Source: VRUE01 sp963702705 (GTDB lineage: Bacteria > Actinomycetota > Thermoleophilia > Solirubrobacterales > 70-9). Taken from it: a stretch of DNA of 64,000 nucleotides. The DNA is taken from the NCBI GenBank assembly GCA_963702705.1, contig CAVPDR010000006.1, positions 248,001 through 312,000 of the forward strand, in the 5' to 3' direction. The notes below the pieces were generated by a model, which worked only from the letters and a program-made list of their open reading frames with translations, made no database searches and was not told the origin of the DNA. A program made the translations under genes and the position numbers. This document shows, piece by piece, positions 22,030-30,773 of this stretch; position 1 is the stretch's first letter, and every line of letters begins with the position of its first letter.

Positions 22030-24179
22030 GGACGCTGCTGGTCGACAACCACGATTCCTACACCTACAACGTCTTCCATCTCCTCGCCGGGGTATCCGGC
22101 GAGGAGCCGATCGTCGTCGACAACGACGCCGTTTCCTGGCGCGCCCTGGAGCGCTGGGACTTCGACGCGATCGTGCTTTCTCCCGGCCCTGGGACGCCGC
22201 GCCGCTGGCATGACTTCTGCGTCTGCGACGACATCCTCCGCTACAGCGAGATCCCGGTGCTGGGGATCTGCCTCGGCCACCAGGGGCTCGGCAAAATGCT
22301 CGACGGCGACGTGCGCAGCGCGCCCGAGGCGATGCACGGGCGCCTCAGTCGCATCTTCCACGAAGGCGAGGGCCTCTTCGCCGGCATCGCCCAGGGCTTC
22401 CCGGTCGTCCGCTACCACTCGCTGGCGATCACCGGCATGGGGGCCGAAGGCAATGTCTGCGCCTGGGCCGACGACGGTGTCGTGATGGGGATCGAGCACC
22501 GCAGCCGTCCGCTCTGGGGCGTCCAGTTCCACCCCGAGTCGATCGCCACCGAGCACGGCGCCAAGCTGATCGAGAACTTCTACGCGCTCGCCCGGCAGCG
22601 CAAAGAGCCGCCCGTGCGCGCGACCAAGCGGCCGGCGAGCCCGCCACGGCGCAATCACGCGGTCGAGGCCGGCTCCGCCAAGGCCGACCTGCTGATGCGC
22701 ACGATCCCCGGCGAGGCCCCGACCGAGGCACTCTTCGAACGCCTCTTCGGCGAGGAGGAGTACGCCTTCTGGCTCGACAGCGCCGACGCGCCGACGCGAT
22801 TGGCGCAGAGCTCCTACCTCGGCACCAGCGCCGGGCCGGACCGCTGCGTGCTCGAGTACGACGTCGACGCCGGCACGGTTCAGGTTCAGGGCAGCGAGGG
22901 GATCGAGGCCGAGCGCGGCTCGATCTTCGAGTTGCTCGACCGCGAAGTGGCGAAACGCTCGATCGAGCGCCCCGCCGGTGCCGCACCGGACCTGCTCGGC
23001 GGCTTCGTCGGTTACCTCGGCTATGAGTGCAAGGCCGACTGCGGCGCCTCCAACGAGCACAGCTCCGACGTGCCCGATGCGGTCCTGATGCTTGCCAACC
23101 GCCTGATCGCGGTCGATCACGTGCGCCATCGCACCCACCTGCTCGCGATCCGCTCCGGCGAGGACGCCGGCGCGGAGCAGTGGCTTGACGAGGCCGAGGG
23201 GGTCGTTCGTGACGTCCTCGCTGAGCCGCCTGCGGCCGTCACCCTCGCCGAGCCGGCCTTCGGTGAGCCGAGCGAGGCGCACGTCCGCTTCCGCTGCGGC
23301 CGCGGACGCCGACAGTACCTCGCCGACATCGCCCGTAGCCAGTCCGAACTCGCGGCGGGGGAGTCCTACGAGGTCTGCCTCACAGATCAAATCTCGACCG
23401 ACGCCCGTCCCGACCCCTTCGACCTCTACCGCAACCTGCGCCGCAGCAACCCGGCGCCCTTCGCTTCCTATCTGAAGCTGGGCGAGGTGGCCGTGGTCAG
23501 CTCCTCGCCGGAGCGCTTCCTCTCCGTCGACCGCGAGCGCCGGGTCGAGGCGCGACCGATCAAGGGCACGACCCCGCGCTCTGGGGACCCGGCCCGCGAC
23601 GCGGCGCTGAAGGCCGAGTTGACCGACGATGAAAAGACCTATGCCGAGCACCTAATGATCGTCGACCTGCTGCGCAACGACCTCGGCATCGTCTGCGAGG
23701 TCGGCAGCGTCGATGTCCCCGAGCTGATGGTGGTCGAGGACTACGCCACCCTCCACCAACTGATCTCCACCGTCGAGGGCCGGCTGCCGGCCAACCGCAG
23801 CGCGGTCGAGTGCGCCCGCGCCTGCTTCCCGGGCGGCTCGATGACCGGGGCGCCGAAGCTGCGCACGATGGAGATCATCGACGACATCGAGGCCGAGGCG
23901 CGCGGCGTCTACTCCGGCGCAATCGGCTACTTCGGGCTCGACGGCACGATGGACCTCAGCATCGTCATCCGCACGATCGTGATGCGGCCGGGCCGGACGA
24001 CGATCGGCGCCGGCGGCGCGATCGTGATGCAGTCCGACCCCGAGGACGAGTTCGACGAGATCCTGCTCAAGGCGCGGGCGCCGATGGCGGCGATCGCGCG
24101 CACGGTCACCGGTGGCGACGCGCCCGACGCCTGGAGCGTGGAGCTCGAGCCGGCGCGGGCTCCGGCGGAGGCAGCGTGA
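22026..24179 (+). CDS. Aminodeoxychorismate synthase, PabA-PabB fusion
   Basis: A 717-residue fusion. Residues 1-195 are a class I glutamine amidotransferase with nucleophile Cys82 in GICLGHQG and a His-x-Glu in VQFHPES. Residues about 230-700 are the chorismate-binding domain. PIKGT (511-515) carries the lysine typical of aminodeoxychorismate synthases, whereas anthranilate synthases have PIAGT. GGSMTGAPKLRTMEII and GAIGYF are also present. The enzyme makes 4-amino-4-deoxychorismate from chorismate and glutamine. Fused versions often serve antibiotic pathways. It overlaps the ArgRS-like gene by GTGA. No 4-amino-4-deoxychorismate lyase (pabC) lies nearby, which argues against a simple folate role. 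Confidence 0.92.
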   Translation: MRTLLVDNHDSYTYNVFHLLAGVSGEEPIVVDNDAVSWRALERWDFDAIVLSPGPGTPRRWHDFCVCDDILRYSEIPVLGICLGHQGLGKMLDGDVRSAPEAMHGRLSRIFHEGEGLFAGIAQGFPVVRYHSLAITGMGAEGNVCAWADDGVVMGIEHRSRPLWGVQFHPESIATEHGAKLIENFYALARQRKEPPVRATKRPASPPRRNHAVEAGSAKADLLMRTIPGEAPTEALFERLFGEEEYAFWLDSADAPTRLAQSSYLGTSAGPDRCVLEYDVDAGTVQVQGSEGIEAERGSIFELLDREVAKRSIERPAGAAPDLLGGFVGYLGYECKADCGASNEHSSDVPDAVLMLANRLIAVDHVRHRTHLLAIRSGEDAGAEQWLDEAEGVVRDVLAEPPAAVTLAEPAFGEPSEAHVRFRCGRGRRQYLADIARSQSELAAGESYEVCLTDQISTDARPDPFDLYRNLRRSNPAPFASYLKLGEVAVVSSSPERFLSVDRERRVEARPIKGTTPRSGDPARDAALKAELTDDEKTYAEHLMIVDLLRNDLGIVCEVGSVDVPELMVVEDYATLHQLISTVEGRLPANRSAVECARACFPGGSMTGAPKLRTMEIIDDIEAEARGVYSGAIGYFGLDGTMDLSIVIRTIVMRPGRTTIGAGGAIVMQSDPEDEFDEILLKARAPMAAIARTVTGGDAPDAWSVELEPARAPAEAA

Positions 24180-24691
24180 GCGAGCCGCTGGCAAGCGAGC
24201 GAGCCGCGGCGCACCGGCTGTCGTCTCCCGGCCTGAGTGTGCGGCGGGCGTCGGTTCTCGACGCCACCGCCGTGGCCACCGCGGTCTCGGACCTCCTGGT
24301 CGAGTTGAGTGGCGCGGGCCCTCCGGCGACGGAGCTGGTGGAGGCGACGCGGGAGCTGGCCAGGGATCGTGGGGCGGGTGCACTGCTGGTGGCGGAGGCA
24401 GGGGGCGAGGACGGCATCGTGGGGGTTCTCGCCGCCAGCTGGCAGCACGCGATCCACGTGCCGGGGCGCTACGGCACGATCCAGGACCTCTGGGTGCACC
24501 CGGACTGGCGCAGCCGGGCGGTCGGCCGCCAGCTGCTGGCGGCCTTCTTCAAGCTGGCCCGCGAGGAGGGAGCGAGGAGGGTCGAGGTCGGGTTGCCGCG
24601 CGAGAGCTTCGAGAACCTCAATGCGACCGAGGCGTTCTACCTGTCAAACGGCTTCGCGCCGCTGGGCCCTCGGATGCGGAGGAAGCTGTGA
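24176..24691 (+). CDS. GNAT-family acyltransferase
   Basis: 171 residues, GTG start overlapping the previous stop (GTGA). The N-terminal 20 residues are low-complexity. The GNAT core has the acetyl-CoA-binding motif A region IQDLWVHPDWRSRAVGRQLL and the motif B segment NATEAFYLSNGFAPLG. In this operon it could acylate an amine of the product or a precursor. Because some aminoacyl-tRNA transferases share the GNAT fold, it could also take its acyl group from aminoacyl-tRNA. The intact R-x-x-x-G/A pocket favours acetyl-CoA. Confidence 0.85.
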   Translation: MSEPLASERAAAHRLSSPGLSVRRASVLDATAVATAVSDLLVELSGAGPPATELVEATRELARDRGAGALLVAEAGGEDGIVGVLAASWQHAIHVPGRYGTIQDLWVHPDWRSRAVGRQLLAAFFKLAREEGARRVEVGLPRESFENLNATEAFYLSNGFAPLGPRMRRKL

Positions 24692-25653
24692 CGGCGGAGC
24701 TGTTGCTGGTCGAGCAGCGCGCCGGTGATCGGGACGACGATTCGGCCCACTGGATCCTCGAAGGCGGCCGCATCCTGCCCGGCGCCGACGACAACCGGCG
24801 CATTGAGGAGCTGCGCCGCGGCATGCTGCGGCACGCGGGCGTCCACGCCGCCCTCGCCGACACCGACAGCGAAGAGGTCGAGCAGACGCTGAGCGTGCTG
24901 CACGAGCCCGACTACCTGGAAGCCCTGGCCGAGGTGTCGGATGAGCCGGTGGTGATTCCCGAGCTGACGCCGCCGGGGCTGGCACCCGACATACCCGTCT
25001 GCGCCGGCCTGGTCGAGGCCGCGCGGGAGGGGGTGCGGACGGCGATGACCGCTGCGGAACGGCTTGCCGCCGGCGCCCCCTTCACCTACGCGCTCTGCCG
25101 GCCGCCCGGACATCACGCCGGCCCCGCCTGGTTCGCCGGCTACTGCTACCTCAATACGGCCGCGGCGGCGGTGCAGGCGCTCCACCATGCGGGAGTTCGA
25201 CCGGTCGGCATCCTCGACATCGACCTGCATTACCCAAACGGCACCGCGGCGATCGTCGAGGCGATGGCCGACACCAGCCTGCACTCGCTGCACGCATCGC
25301 CGGTGACCAATGTCGCCGCCGGTACGGTCGACCCGAGCAGCGACCGTGAAGTGGTGGTCGAGTTCACCGGCAGTCCCGAGGCGGAGACCTACCTCGATGC
25401 GGTGGCACTCTCGATCGAGGCCCTGGCATGTTCCTCCGCTGCCTTGGTCGTCTCGCTCGGCTACGACATCGTCGCCGGTGACCCGCACGGCTCCTGGGGC
25501 TTCGAGCCGCAGATCTTCGCCGAGATCGGCAGGCTGCTGGCCGCGGCGGACCGTCCAGTCTGCGTAATCCAGGAGGGCGGCTATGCCCTCGACTCGCTCG
25601 CGGCATGCAGCTTCGCCTTCGTCAGCGGCCTGCTCGGGGGGACGCGGGGGTGA
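24688..25653 (+). CDS. Histone-deacetylase-family amidohydrolase (acetylpolyamine amidohydrolase-like)
   Basis: 321 residues, GTG start overlapping by 4 nt. The arginase/deacetylase fold motifs are complete: RPPGHHAG with the catalytic His pair at 142-143, ILDIDLHYPNGT with zinc ligands Asp179 and His181, SLGYDIVAGDPHG with the third ligand region, and QEGGYALD. Bacterial members remove acyl groups from small amines. Next to a GNAT it suggests acylation followed by deacylation of an intermediate. The substrate is unknown. Confidence 0.88.
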   Translation: MTAELLLVEQRAGDRDDDSAHWILEGGRILPGADDNRRIEELRRGMLRHAGVHAALADTDSEEVEQTLSVLHEPDYLEALAEVSDEPVVIPELTPPGLAPDIPVCAGLVEAAREGVRTAMTAAERLAAGAPFTYALCRPPGHHAGPAWFAGYCYLNTAAAAVQALHHAGVRPVGILDIDLHYPNGTAAIVEAMADTSLHSLHASPVTNVAAGTVDPSSDREVVVEFTGSPEAETYLDAVALSIEALACSSAALVVSLGYDIVAGDPHGSWGFEPQIFAEIGRLLAAADRPVCVIQEGGYALDSLAACSFAFVSGLLGGTRG

Positions 25654-25940
25654 GCGACAACGGTCTCGGTCAATTCCGCGATCGCCTCGACCCGATCGAC
25701 GAGGAGATCGCGCGCCTGCTCGGCGAGCGCTTCGAGATCTGCCGCGAAGTCGCCCGCTACAAGAGCGAGCGGGGGATCCCGATGATGCAGCCCGAGCGCG
25801 TCGCCGAGGTGCGGGCGCGCTACCTCGCCCGCGGCGCCGAGGCCGACCTGCCGGCCGACTTCACGGGCGATCTCTTCGAGCTGCTGATCGGGGCGACCTG
25901 CAAGCTCGAGGACGAGTTGATGGAGGGGAGCGAGGCGTGA
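25650..25940 (+). CDS. Chorismate mutase family protein (candidate aminodeoxychorismate mutase)
   Basis: 96 residues, all-helical AroQ type, GTG start overlapping by 4 nt. Active-site-like residues are present: Arg in FRDRLDPIDEEI, Arg in FEICREVARYK, Lys in RYKSERG, and Glu in QPERVAEV. The last helix (FELLIGATCKLEDE) lacks the Gln usual in E. coli-type enzymes. With aminodeoxychorismate synthase in the same operon it most likely rearranges 4-amino-4-deoxychorismate to 4-amino-4-deoxyprephenate, as PapB-type enzymes do. Ordinary chorismate mutase activity is the alternative. No prephenate dehydrogenase-like gene (PapC) is visible here. Confidence 0.85.
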   Translation: MSDNGLGQFRDRLDPIDEEIARLLGERFEICREVARYKSERGIPMMQPERVAEVRARYLARGAEADLPADFTGDLFELLIGATCKLEDELMEGSEA

Positions 25941-27241
25941 GCGCGCTGCCGCCCGGACCGCGCGCTTTCAGGCTGCAGCAGTCACGGCGCTGGTCGCGCG
26001 ACCCGCTGCCCTTCCTCGAGCAGTGCCGGCGGCGCTACGGCGCTACCTTCACCCTGCGCCTGCGCCACCTCGGTACCTGGGTCCTGCTCTCCGATCCGGA
26101 GGACGTCAAACGGATCTTTTCGGCGGACAGCGGGGACCTCGGGGTGGGGGTGCCGAACCTGGCCCTGCGGCCGGTGCTGGGAGCGCACTCGGTGATGCTG
26201 AGCGAGGAGCCCGAGCACATGGCTCGCCGCAAGCTGATGCTGCCCCGTTTCCACGGCGAGCGCATGCGCGAGGACGCCGAGGTGATGAGCGAGCTCGCCC
26301 GCCGCGAAGTGCGGGCCTGGCCGGTGGAGCAGCCCTTCCGGCTCTGGCCGCGGATGCAGGGGCTGACTCAAGAGGTCGTGATGCGGGCCGTCTTCGGTGA
26401 CGACGAAGGTCGGCTCGACCGTCTGCGGGCACTGCTGACAAACCTGACCGAGGCCGTCAACGACGCCGGTCGCCTGCGCAAGCTGGCCCTCTTCGGTCCG
26501 CGCTGGCTCGAACGCAGCCGCGGTTGGCGGCAGGCGATGACGCCGGTGGAAGAAGAGGTGATGGCGGAGGTGCGACGGCGGCGCAGCGCGGTCGAGGGTG
26601 GCCGCCGCGACGCGGTCTCGATCCTGATCGAGGCGAGCAACGAGGATGGCTCGCCGCTGAGCGAGAAGGAGTTGCGCGACGAACTGCTCACCCTGCTTAC
26701 GGACGGTCCCACCTCGAGCTCGCTCGCCTGGGTCTTCGAGCGGCTGCTGCGCCATCCCGAGAAGCTGGCGCGCCTGCAGGAGGAAGTGCTCGCCGGCGAG
26801 GGCGAGGCCTACCTCGACGCCGTGATCAAGGAGACGCTGCGGCTGCGGCCGCCGGTCTCGGTCGTGGTGCGGCGCCTGCTGCGACCGGCGAAGCTAGGCG
26901 GCTACGACCTGCCCGCCGGCACCCTGGTCGCCCCCTGTGTCTACCTGATCCACAACAGCCCCGAGATCTACGAGGACCCGGGCAGCTTCCGCCCCGAGCG
27001 CTTCCTCGAGCGCCGCGCCGCGGTGCCGACCTGGATCCCATTCGGCGGCGGTGCCCGCCGTTGCCTCGCCGCCAGCTACGCCGAACAGGAGATGAAGCGG
27101 GTGGTGCGGACCGTGCTCGAGGAGGTCGAGCTGAGCCCGGTCGAGTCCGGCTCCGAACGGGTGAGCCGCAGTGCGATCGCTTTCAGCCCCGCCCAGCACG
27201 GCCTCGTCGTCGCCAGGCCCCGGAGCACTGTTCTCGCATGA
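25937..27241 (+). CDS. Cytochrome P450
   Basis: 434 residues, GTG start overlapping by 4 nt. It has LPPGPRAFRLQQ at the N-terminus, the ExxR motif KETLRLRPP (Glu299, Arg302), the PERF region, and the heme loop FGGGARRCLAA with proximal Cys376. It has no membrane anchor. The I-helix oxygen-activating motif is degenerate: LLTDGPTSSSLAW (about residues 253-265) replaces the usual AGxE/DTT and is about two residues shorter. That suggests altered oxygen chemistry. It ends the tightly overlapped six-gene block and needs ferredoxin partners encoded elsewhere. Confidence 0.9.
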   Translation: MSALPPGPRAFRLQQSRRWSRDPLPFLEQCRRRYGATFTLRLRHLGTWVLLSDPEDVKRIFSADSGDLGVGVPNLALRPVLGAHSVMLSEEPEHMARRKLMLPRFHGERMREDAEVMSELARREVRAWPVEQPFRLWPRMQGLTQEVVMRAVFGDDEGRLDRLRALLTNLTEAVNDAGRLRKLALFGPRWLERSRGWRQAMTPVEEEVMAEVRRRRSAVEGGRRDAVSILIEASNEDGSPLSEKELRDELLTLLTDGPTSSSLAWVFERLLRHPEKLARLQEEVLAGEGEAYLDAVIKETLRLRPPVSVVVRRLLRPAKLGGYDLPAGTLVAPCVYLIHNSPEIYEDPGSFRPERFLERRAAVPTWIPFGGGARRCLAASYAEQEMKRVVRTVLEEVELSPVESGSERVSRSAIAFSPAQHGLVVARPRSTVLA

Positions 27242-27298
27242 GAGGTGCAACGTCTTACCTCCCTAGCAGGACCAAAAAGCATTGCACCGGAGGATGGC

Positions 27299-28618
27299 AT
27301 GGCTGACTACGACCTGATCGTCGTCGGAGCGGGGGCCAAGGCCGCGGGGATCGCGACCAAGGTCCACGTCCTCAACAGCCTCGGCCTTGCCGAGCTCTCG
27401 ATTCTGGTGATCGAGGGAACCGAGGTCGCCGCCTCCTGGAAGGGCCTCAACGGGATGACCTCGGGCGAGGAGCCGTTGGCGGTGACGCCGATCAAGGACG
27501 TCGGCTTCCCGTACCAGAGCCATATCGAGTTCGGCGAGGCCGGAGAGGCGATCGACGCCTCGCTTGCCCAGTTCACCTGGCAGCAATACATGATCAGCAC
27601 GCGGCGCTACGCGCGCTGGGTCGACGCCGGTTCACCGCAGGTGCGTCATCGCGACTACGGCGAGTACCTGACCTGGGTGCTCTCACGGGCGAGTGAGGGA
27701 GTAACCCACCTCGGCGCACGCGTCATGCGGGCTTCGCTGGAGCAGGAGCGCTGGGTCGTTGAGGCCGATGCCGCCGAGGGCCGAACGCGGCATGTCTCCC
27801 GGGCGCTGGTCTTGACCGGTCCCGGCATCCACCGCTCCTTCCCGCACGAGCCCGCGATCGCCTCGCGCGTCTTCCACTGCGACAGTCGCCGCGATGAGTT
27901 TGCCCGCATCCCGGCTGATCGCGAGTGCGACATCGCGATCGTCGGCGGCGGCGAGAGCGCGCTCAGCGCGACGATGTTCCTGCGCGGCCTGCGGCCGCGC
28001 TGCCGCTTCACCATCTACACGCCGATGCTGCCGATGAGCCGCGGTGAGAGCTTCCTCGAGAATCGCGTCTTCTCCAATCCCGACACGGTCGAATGGGGCT
28101 CGCTCGACCTGCAGACGCGGCGCGACTTCGTCAAGCACTCCGACCGCGGCGTCTTCGATCCGCCGAGCCTGGCGGCAATTGCCTACGACGATCGCTGTGG
28201 CTTCGTCACCGGTCGCGTCAGCGACGTCGGCGTCGCGGCCGGCGGTGAGCGCGTCTGGCTCGAGTACGACTCACCCGAGGGCAGCATCGGCCGCGAGCAC
28301 GACTACGTCGCCAACTGCACCGGCTTCGATCTGCTGGCGCAGCTGCGCACCCTCTTTCCGGAATCGGTGCGAGAGCAGATCGAGAGGCGGGTGGGGCCGC
28401 TCTGGGACCGGCCGGCAGGGACCGAGGCGCCGATTGGCCGCCACCTCGAGCTCGAGGGCATGCACCCTCGCCTCCAGGTACCCGGCCTGGCCGGCCTGAG
28501 CCAGGGACCTGGCTTCGCCAATCTCGGTGCCCTGGGCCTGCTTTCCAACCGGGTCCTGCAGCCGCTCGTATCTGACTACTTGACACTCCCAAATCAGTCA
28601 CATAAGGTCGCGCAATGA
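27299..28618 (+). CDS. FAD/NADPH monooxygenase, lysine/ornithine N-hydroxylase-like
   Basis: 439 residues. The ATG at 27299 has an ideal GGAGG 5 nt upstream, so this gene has its own strong initiation, 57 nt after the P450. The FAD motif is VVGAGAKAAG near the N-terminus and the NADPH motif IVGGGESAL near residue 215. The C-terminal VANCTGFDLL matches the ATG-box region of N-hydroxylating monooxygenases. These enzymes hydroxylate primary amines of lysine, ornithine or diamines. Within this cluster it could oxidise an amino group of the product. A 7-bp inverted repeat (27244-27250 with 27282-27288) spans the leader. Confidence 0.85.
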   Translation: MADYDLIVVGAGAKAAGIATKVHVLNSLGLAELSILVIEGTEVAASWKGLNGMTSGEEPLAVTPIKDVGFPYQSHIEFGEAGEAIDASLAQFTWQQYMISTRRYARWVDAGSPQVRHRDYGEYLTWVLSRASEGVTHLGARVMRASLEQERWVVEADAAEGRTRHVSRALVLTGPGIHRSFPHEPAIASRVFHCDSRRDEFARIPADRECDIAIVGGGESALSATMFLRGLRPRCRFTIYTPMLPMSRGESFLENRVFSNPDTVEWGSLDLQTRRDFVKHSDRGVFDPPSLAAIAYDDRCGFVTGRVSDVGVAAGGERVWLEYDSPEGSIGREHDYVANCTGFDLLAQLRTLFPESVREQIERRVGPLWDRPAGTEAPIGRHLELEGMHPRLQVPGLAGLSQGPGFANLGALGLLSNRVLQPLVSDYLTLPNQSHKVAQ

Positions 28619-30165
28619 CCAGTGGGGGCAGGGGGGGTCGGTCCGCTCGGACTGCGGCGGCGGCGATGATCGCGGCGCTGCTGCTCGCCGGCGCGCTGGT
28701 GGTCGTGGGGTGCGGTTCCTCATCCTCGGACAGCGAAGAAGCCAGTCTTACCGGCTCGGGGTACCCCGGCGTCGACGCGGCGAACACGCGCAACCCGAAA
28801 AGCGAAATCGACAGCTCCAACGTCGCCAACCTCGCCGTGACGTGGACCGCGCCGATCCCCGGCAGCAGCAACTTCGGCAGCTACGCCGCGACCCCCGTGA
28901 TCGACAAGGGGGTGATCTACTCCCAGGACCTGGCCTCCAACGTGCAGGCGCTCAACCTCGACTCCGGCGAAGTTCTCTGGACGGCGAGCTTCGAAGACCC
29001 CAGTTATGGCCCCAACGGAGTCGTCGTCGCCGATGGGCGGGTCTTTGGCGCGACCGCGACCAAGGCCTTCGCCCTCGATGAGAAAACCGGCAAGCGGATC
29101 TGGTCGATTCCCCTGACGCGCAATCGGCACGAGGGCATCAACATGGCCCCCGGCTACAGCGAAGGCATGGTGTTCGTCTCAACCGTCCCGGTCAATGCCA
29201 ACGAGTCCTACGAAGGTGGTGGCGCTGGGATCCTCTGGGCGCTCGATGCGAAGACCGGCAAGAAACTCTGGCATTTCGACACCGTGCCGACCGATCTCTG
29301 GGGTAATCCCAAGGTGAACTCCGGCGGAGGCGTCTGGTACCCGCCCGCTTTCGACGGCAAGGGCTCGATGTATTTCGGCGTCGGCAACCCGGCGCCGTTC
29401 CCCGGCACCGAAAAATACCCCTGGGGCTCGAGCCGGTCCGGCCCGAACCTCTACACGGACTCGCTGGTAAAGCTCGACACCAAAACCGGCAAGTTGGACT
29501 GGTATCACCAGGTGACGCCGCATGACATCTACGATTGGGACTTCCAGGGACCGGCGATCCTGATGACCGCCGGTGGCAAGGAAATAGTCGCCGCGGCGGG
29601 CAAGTCCGGGGTCGTGCTGGCCGCGGATCCGAAGACGGGCAAGATCCTCTGGCAGCGCGCGGTCGGCAAACACAACGGCCACGATGAAGACGGCCTGCTG
29701 GCAATGCGGGGCGAAGAGTCAAAGATCGAGACCGGCACCGTCTACCCAGGAACACTCGGCGGCGTGATCGCGCCGATGTCCACCGATGGATCGAGCCTCT
29801 TCGTGCCGGTAGTCGAAGATCCGGCGACGATCAGCTCAGGCAGCGAACGGTCCGAAGAAGGAAAAGTGAGCGGCGAAGTCCTCGCGCTCGATGCGGCAAC
29901 GGGCAAGGTCGAGTGGAAGCAGCCGCTGACCAGCCCGGCCTTCGGCGCCACCACGGCGGTCAACGATCTCGTCTTCGCCACCGACTACGAAGGTTCAGTC
30001 AGCGCCTTCAGCGCCAAATCCGGCCAGGTCCTCTGGCGGGAAAAGCTGCCGGCGGGTACCAACTCGGGCGTAATGGCGAACGGCAGCATGTTGATTGCCC
30101 CCGCGGGCCTCGCCACCAGCGAAGGCCAGAAAGCCGAAATAGTCGCCTACAAGCTCGACGAATAG
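28615..30165 (+). CDS. Secreted lipoprotein with PQQ-type beta-propeller
   Basis: A 516-residue protein. Its ATG overlaps the monooxygenase stop (ATGA). A lipoprotein signal is clear (hydrophobic ALLLAGALVVVG followed by Cys and a Ser/Asp-rich linker). The rest is made of propeller blades with recurring tryptophan-docking elements such as LDSGEVLWTASF, KTGKKLWHFDT, KTGKILWQRA and KSGQVLWREK. It resembles quinoprotein alcohol dehydrogenases, but may simply be a propeller scaffold. It would be anchored outside the membrane. Coupling to the cluster suggests a role in exporting, sensing or oxidising the product. Confidence 0.82.
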   Translation: MTSGGRGGRSARTAAAAMIAALLLAGALVVVGCGSSSSDSEEASLTGSGYPGVDAANTRNPKSEIDSSNVANLAVTWTAPIPGSSNFGSYAATPVIDKGVIYSQDLASNVQALNLDSGEVLWTASFEDPSYGPNGVVVADGRVFGATATKAFALDEKTGKRIWSIPLTRNRHEGINMAPGYSEGMVFVSTVPVNANESYEGGGAGILWALDAKTGKKLWHFDTVPTDLWGNPKVNSGGGVWYPPAFDGKGSMYFGVGNPAPFPGTEKYPWGSSRSGPNLYTDSLVKLDTKTGKLDWYHQVTPHDIYDWDFQGPAILMTAGGKEIVAAAGKSGVVLAADPKTGKILWQRAVGKHNGHDEDGLLAMRGEESKIETGTVYPGTLGGVIAPMSTDGSSLFVPVVEDPATISSGSERSEEGKVSGEVLALDAATGKVEWKQPLTSPAFGATTAVNDLVFATDYEGSVSAFSAKSGQVLWREKLPAGTNSGVMANGSMLIAPAGLATSEGQKAEIVAYKLDE

Positions 30166-30175
30166 TTCGAGCGGG

Positions 30176-30688
30176 TCAGTCGCCGGGCCCCTCGCCGGCA
30201 TCGACCTCGCGCAGGCGGTGCGTGTCGACGTCGTAGACGAAGCCGCGAACGAGCTCGCGGTGGGGCAGGAAGGCGGAGCGGCGCACCCGCAGGATCGACT
30301 GGCGCACGTCGGCGTCGACGTCGGCAAAGGACTCGATCGCGAAGGCGGGAGCGACGCCGGTCGTCTCCATCAGCTCGGTGCGGAACCCGTCGTCGGTGAG
30401 CTTTTGCATCCCACAGTCTGTGTGGTGGATCAGCATCACCTCACGGGTGCCGAGCCGCCGCTGCGAGATCGCCAGCGAGCGGATCACGTCGTCGGTGATC
30501 ACGCCCCCGGCATTGCGCAGGACGTGCGCCTCGCCGTCGTGCAGGCCGAGCGCCGCAAAGACGTCGAGGCGCGAGTCCATGCAGGTGACGATCGCCAGTT
30601 GGCGGCTGGGGTGCACGTCGAGGTGCGCGGCCGGCAGCGACGCCGCAAAGGCGTCGTTGTTGGCGATCAGCTCGTCGATAACGCTCAT
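30176..30688 (-). CDS. Beta-class carbonic anhydrase
   Basis: A 170-residue protein of the short beta-class. Zinc ligands are the Cys of TCMDSRLD (with its Asp-Arg dyad) and the His/Cys of MLIHHTDCGM. HVLRNAGGVITDDVIRSL is the family's conserved helix. It interconverts CO2 and bicarbonate in the cytoplasm. The ATG at 30688 follows a TAGGCT box with a short gap on the same strand. It converges with the quinoprotein-like gene 10 nt away. Confidence 0.92.
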   Translation of the reverse strand: MSVIDELIANNDAFAASLPAAHLDVHPSRQLAIVTCMDSRLDVFAALGLHDGEAHVLRNAGGVITDDVIRSLAISQRRLGTREVMLIHHTDCGMQKLTDDGFRTELMETTGVAPAFAIESFADVDADVRQSILRVRRSAFLPHRELVRGFVYDVDTHRLREVDAGEGPGD

Positions 30689-30773
30689 CGGCGCGACAGC
30701 CTAACCACAGCCGCTCGATGAGAGCTTTCTCAGCTACGCGAAGGCAGAAATAGAAAACGGCGACGCCGCGATC

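Noticed and set aside
22026..24179. Anthranilate synthase (tryptophan or phenazine type)
   Set aside because: PIKGT instead of PIAGT and the amidotransferase-first order favour aminodeoxychorismate synthase.
27242..27298. Riboswitch in front of the N-monooxygenase
   Set aside because: There is only a 7-bp inverted repeat with a 31-nt loop; no known riboswitch core is visible.
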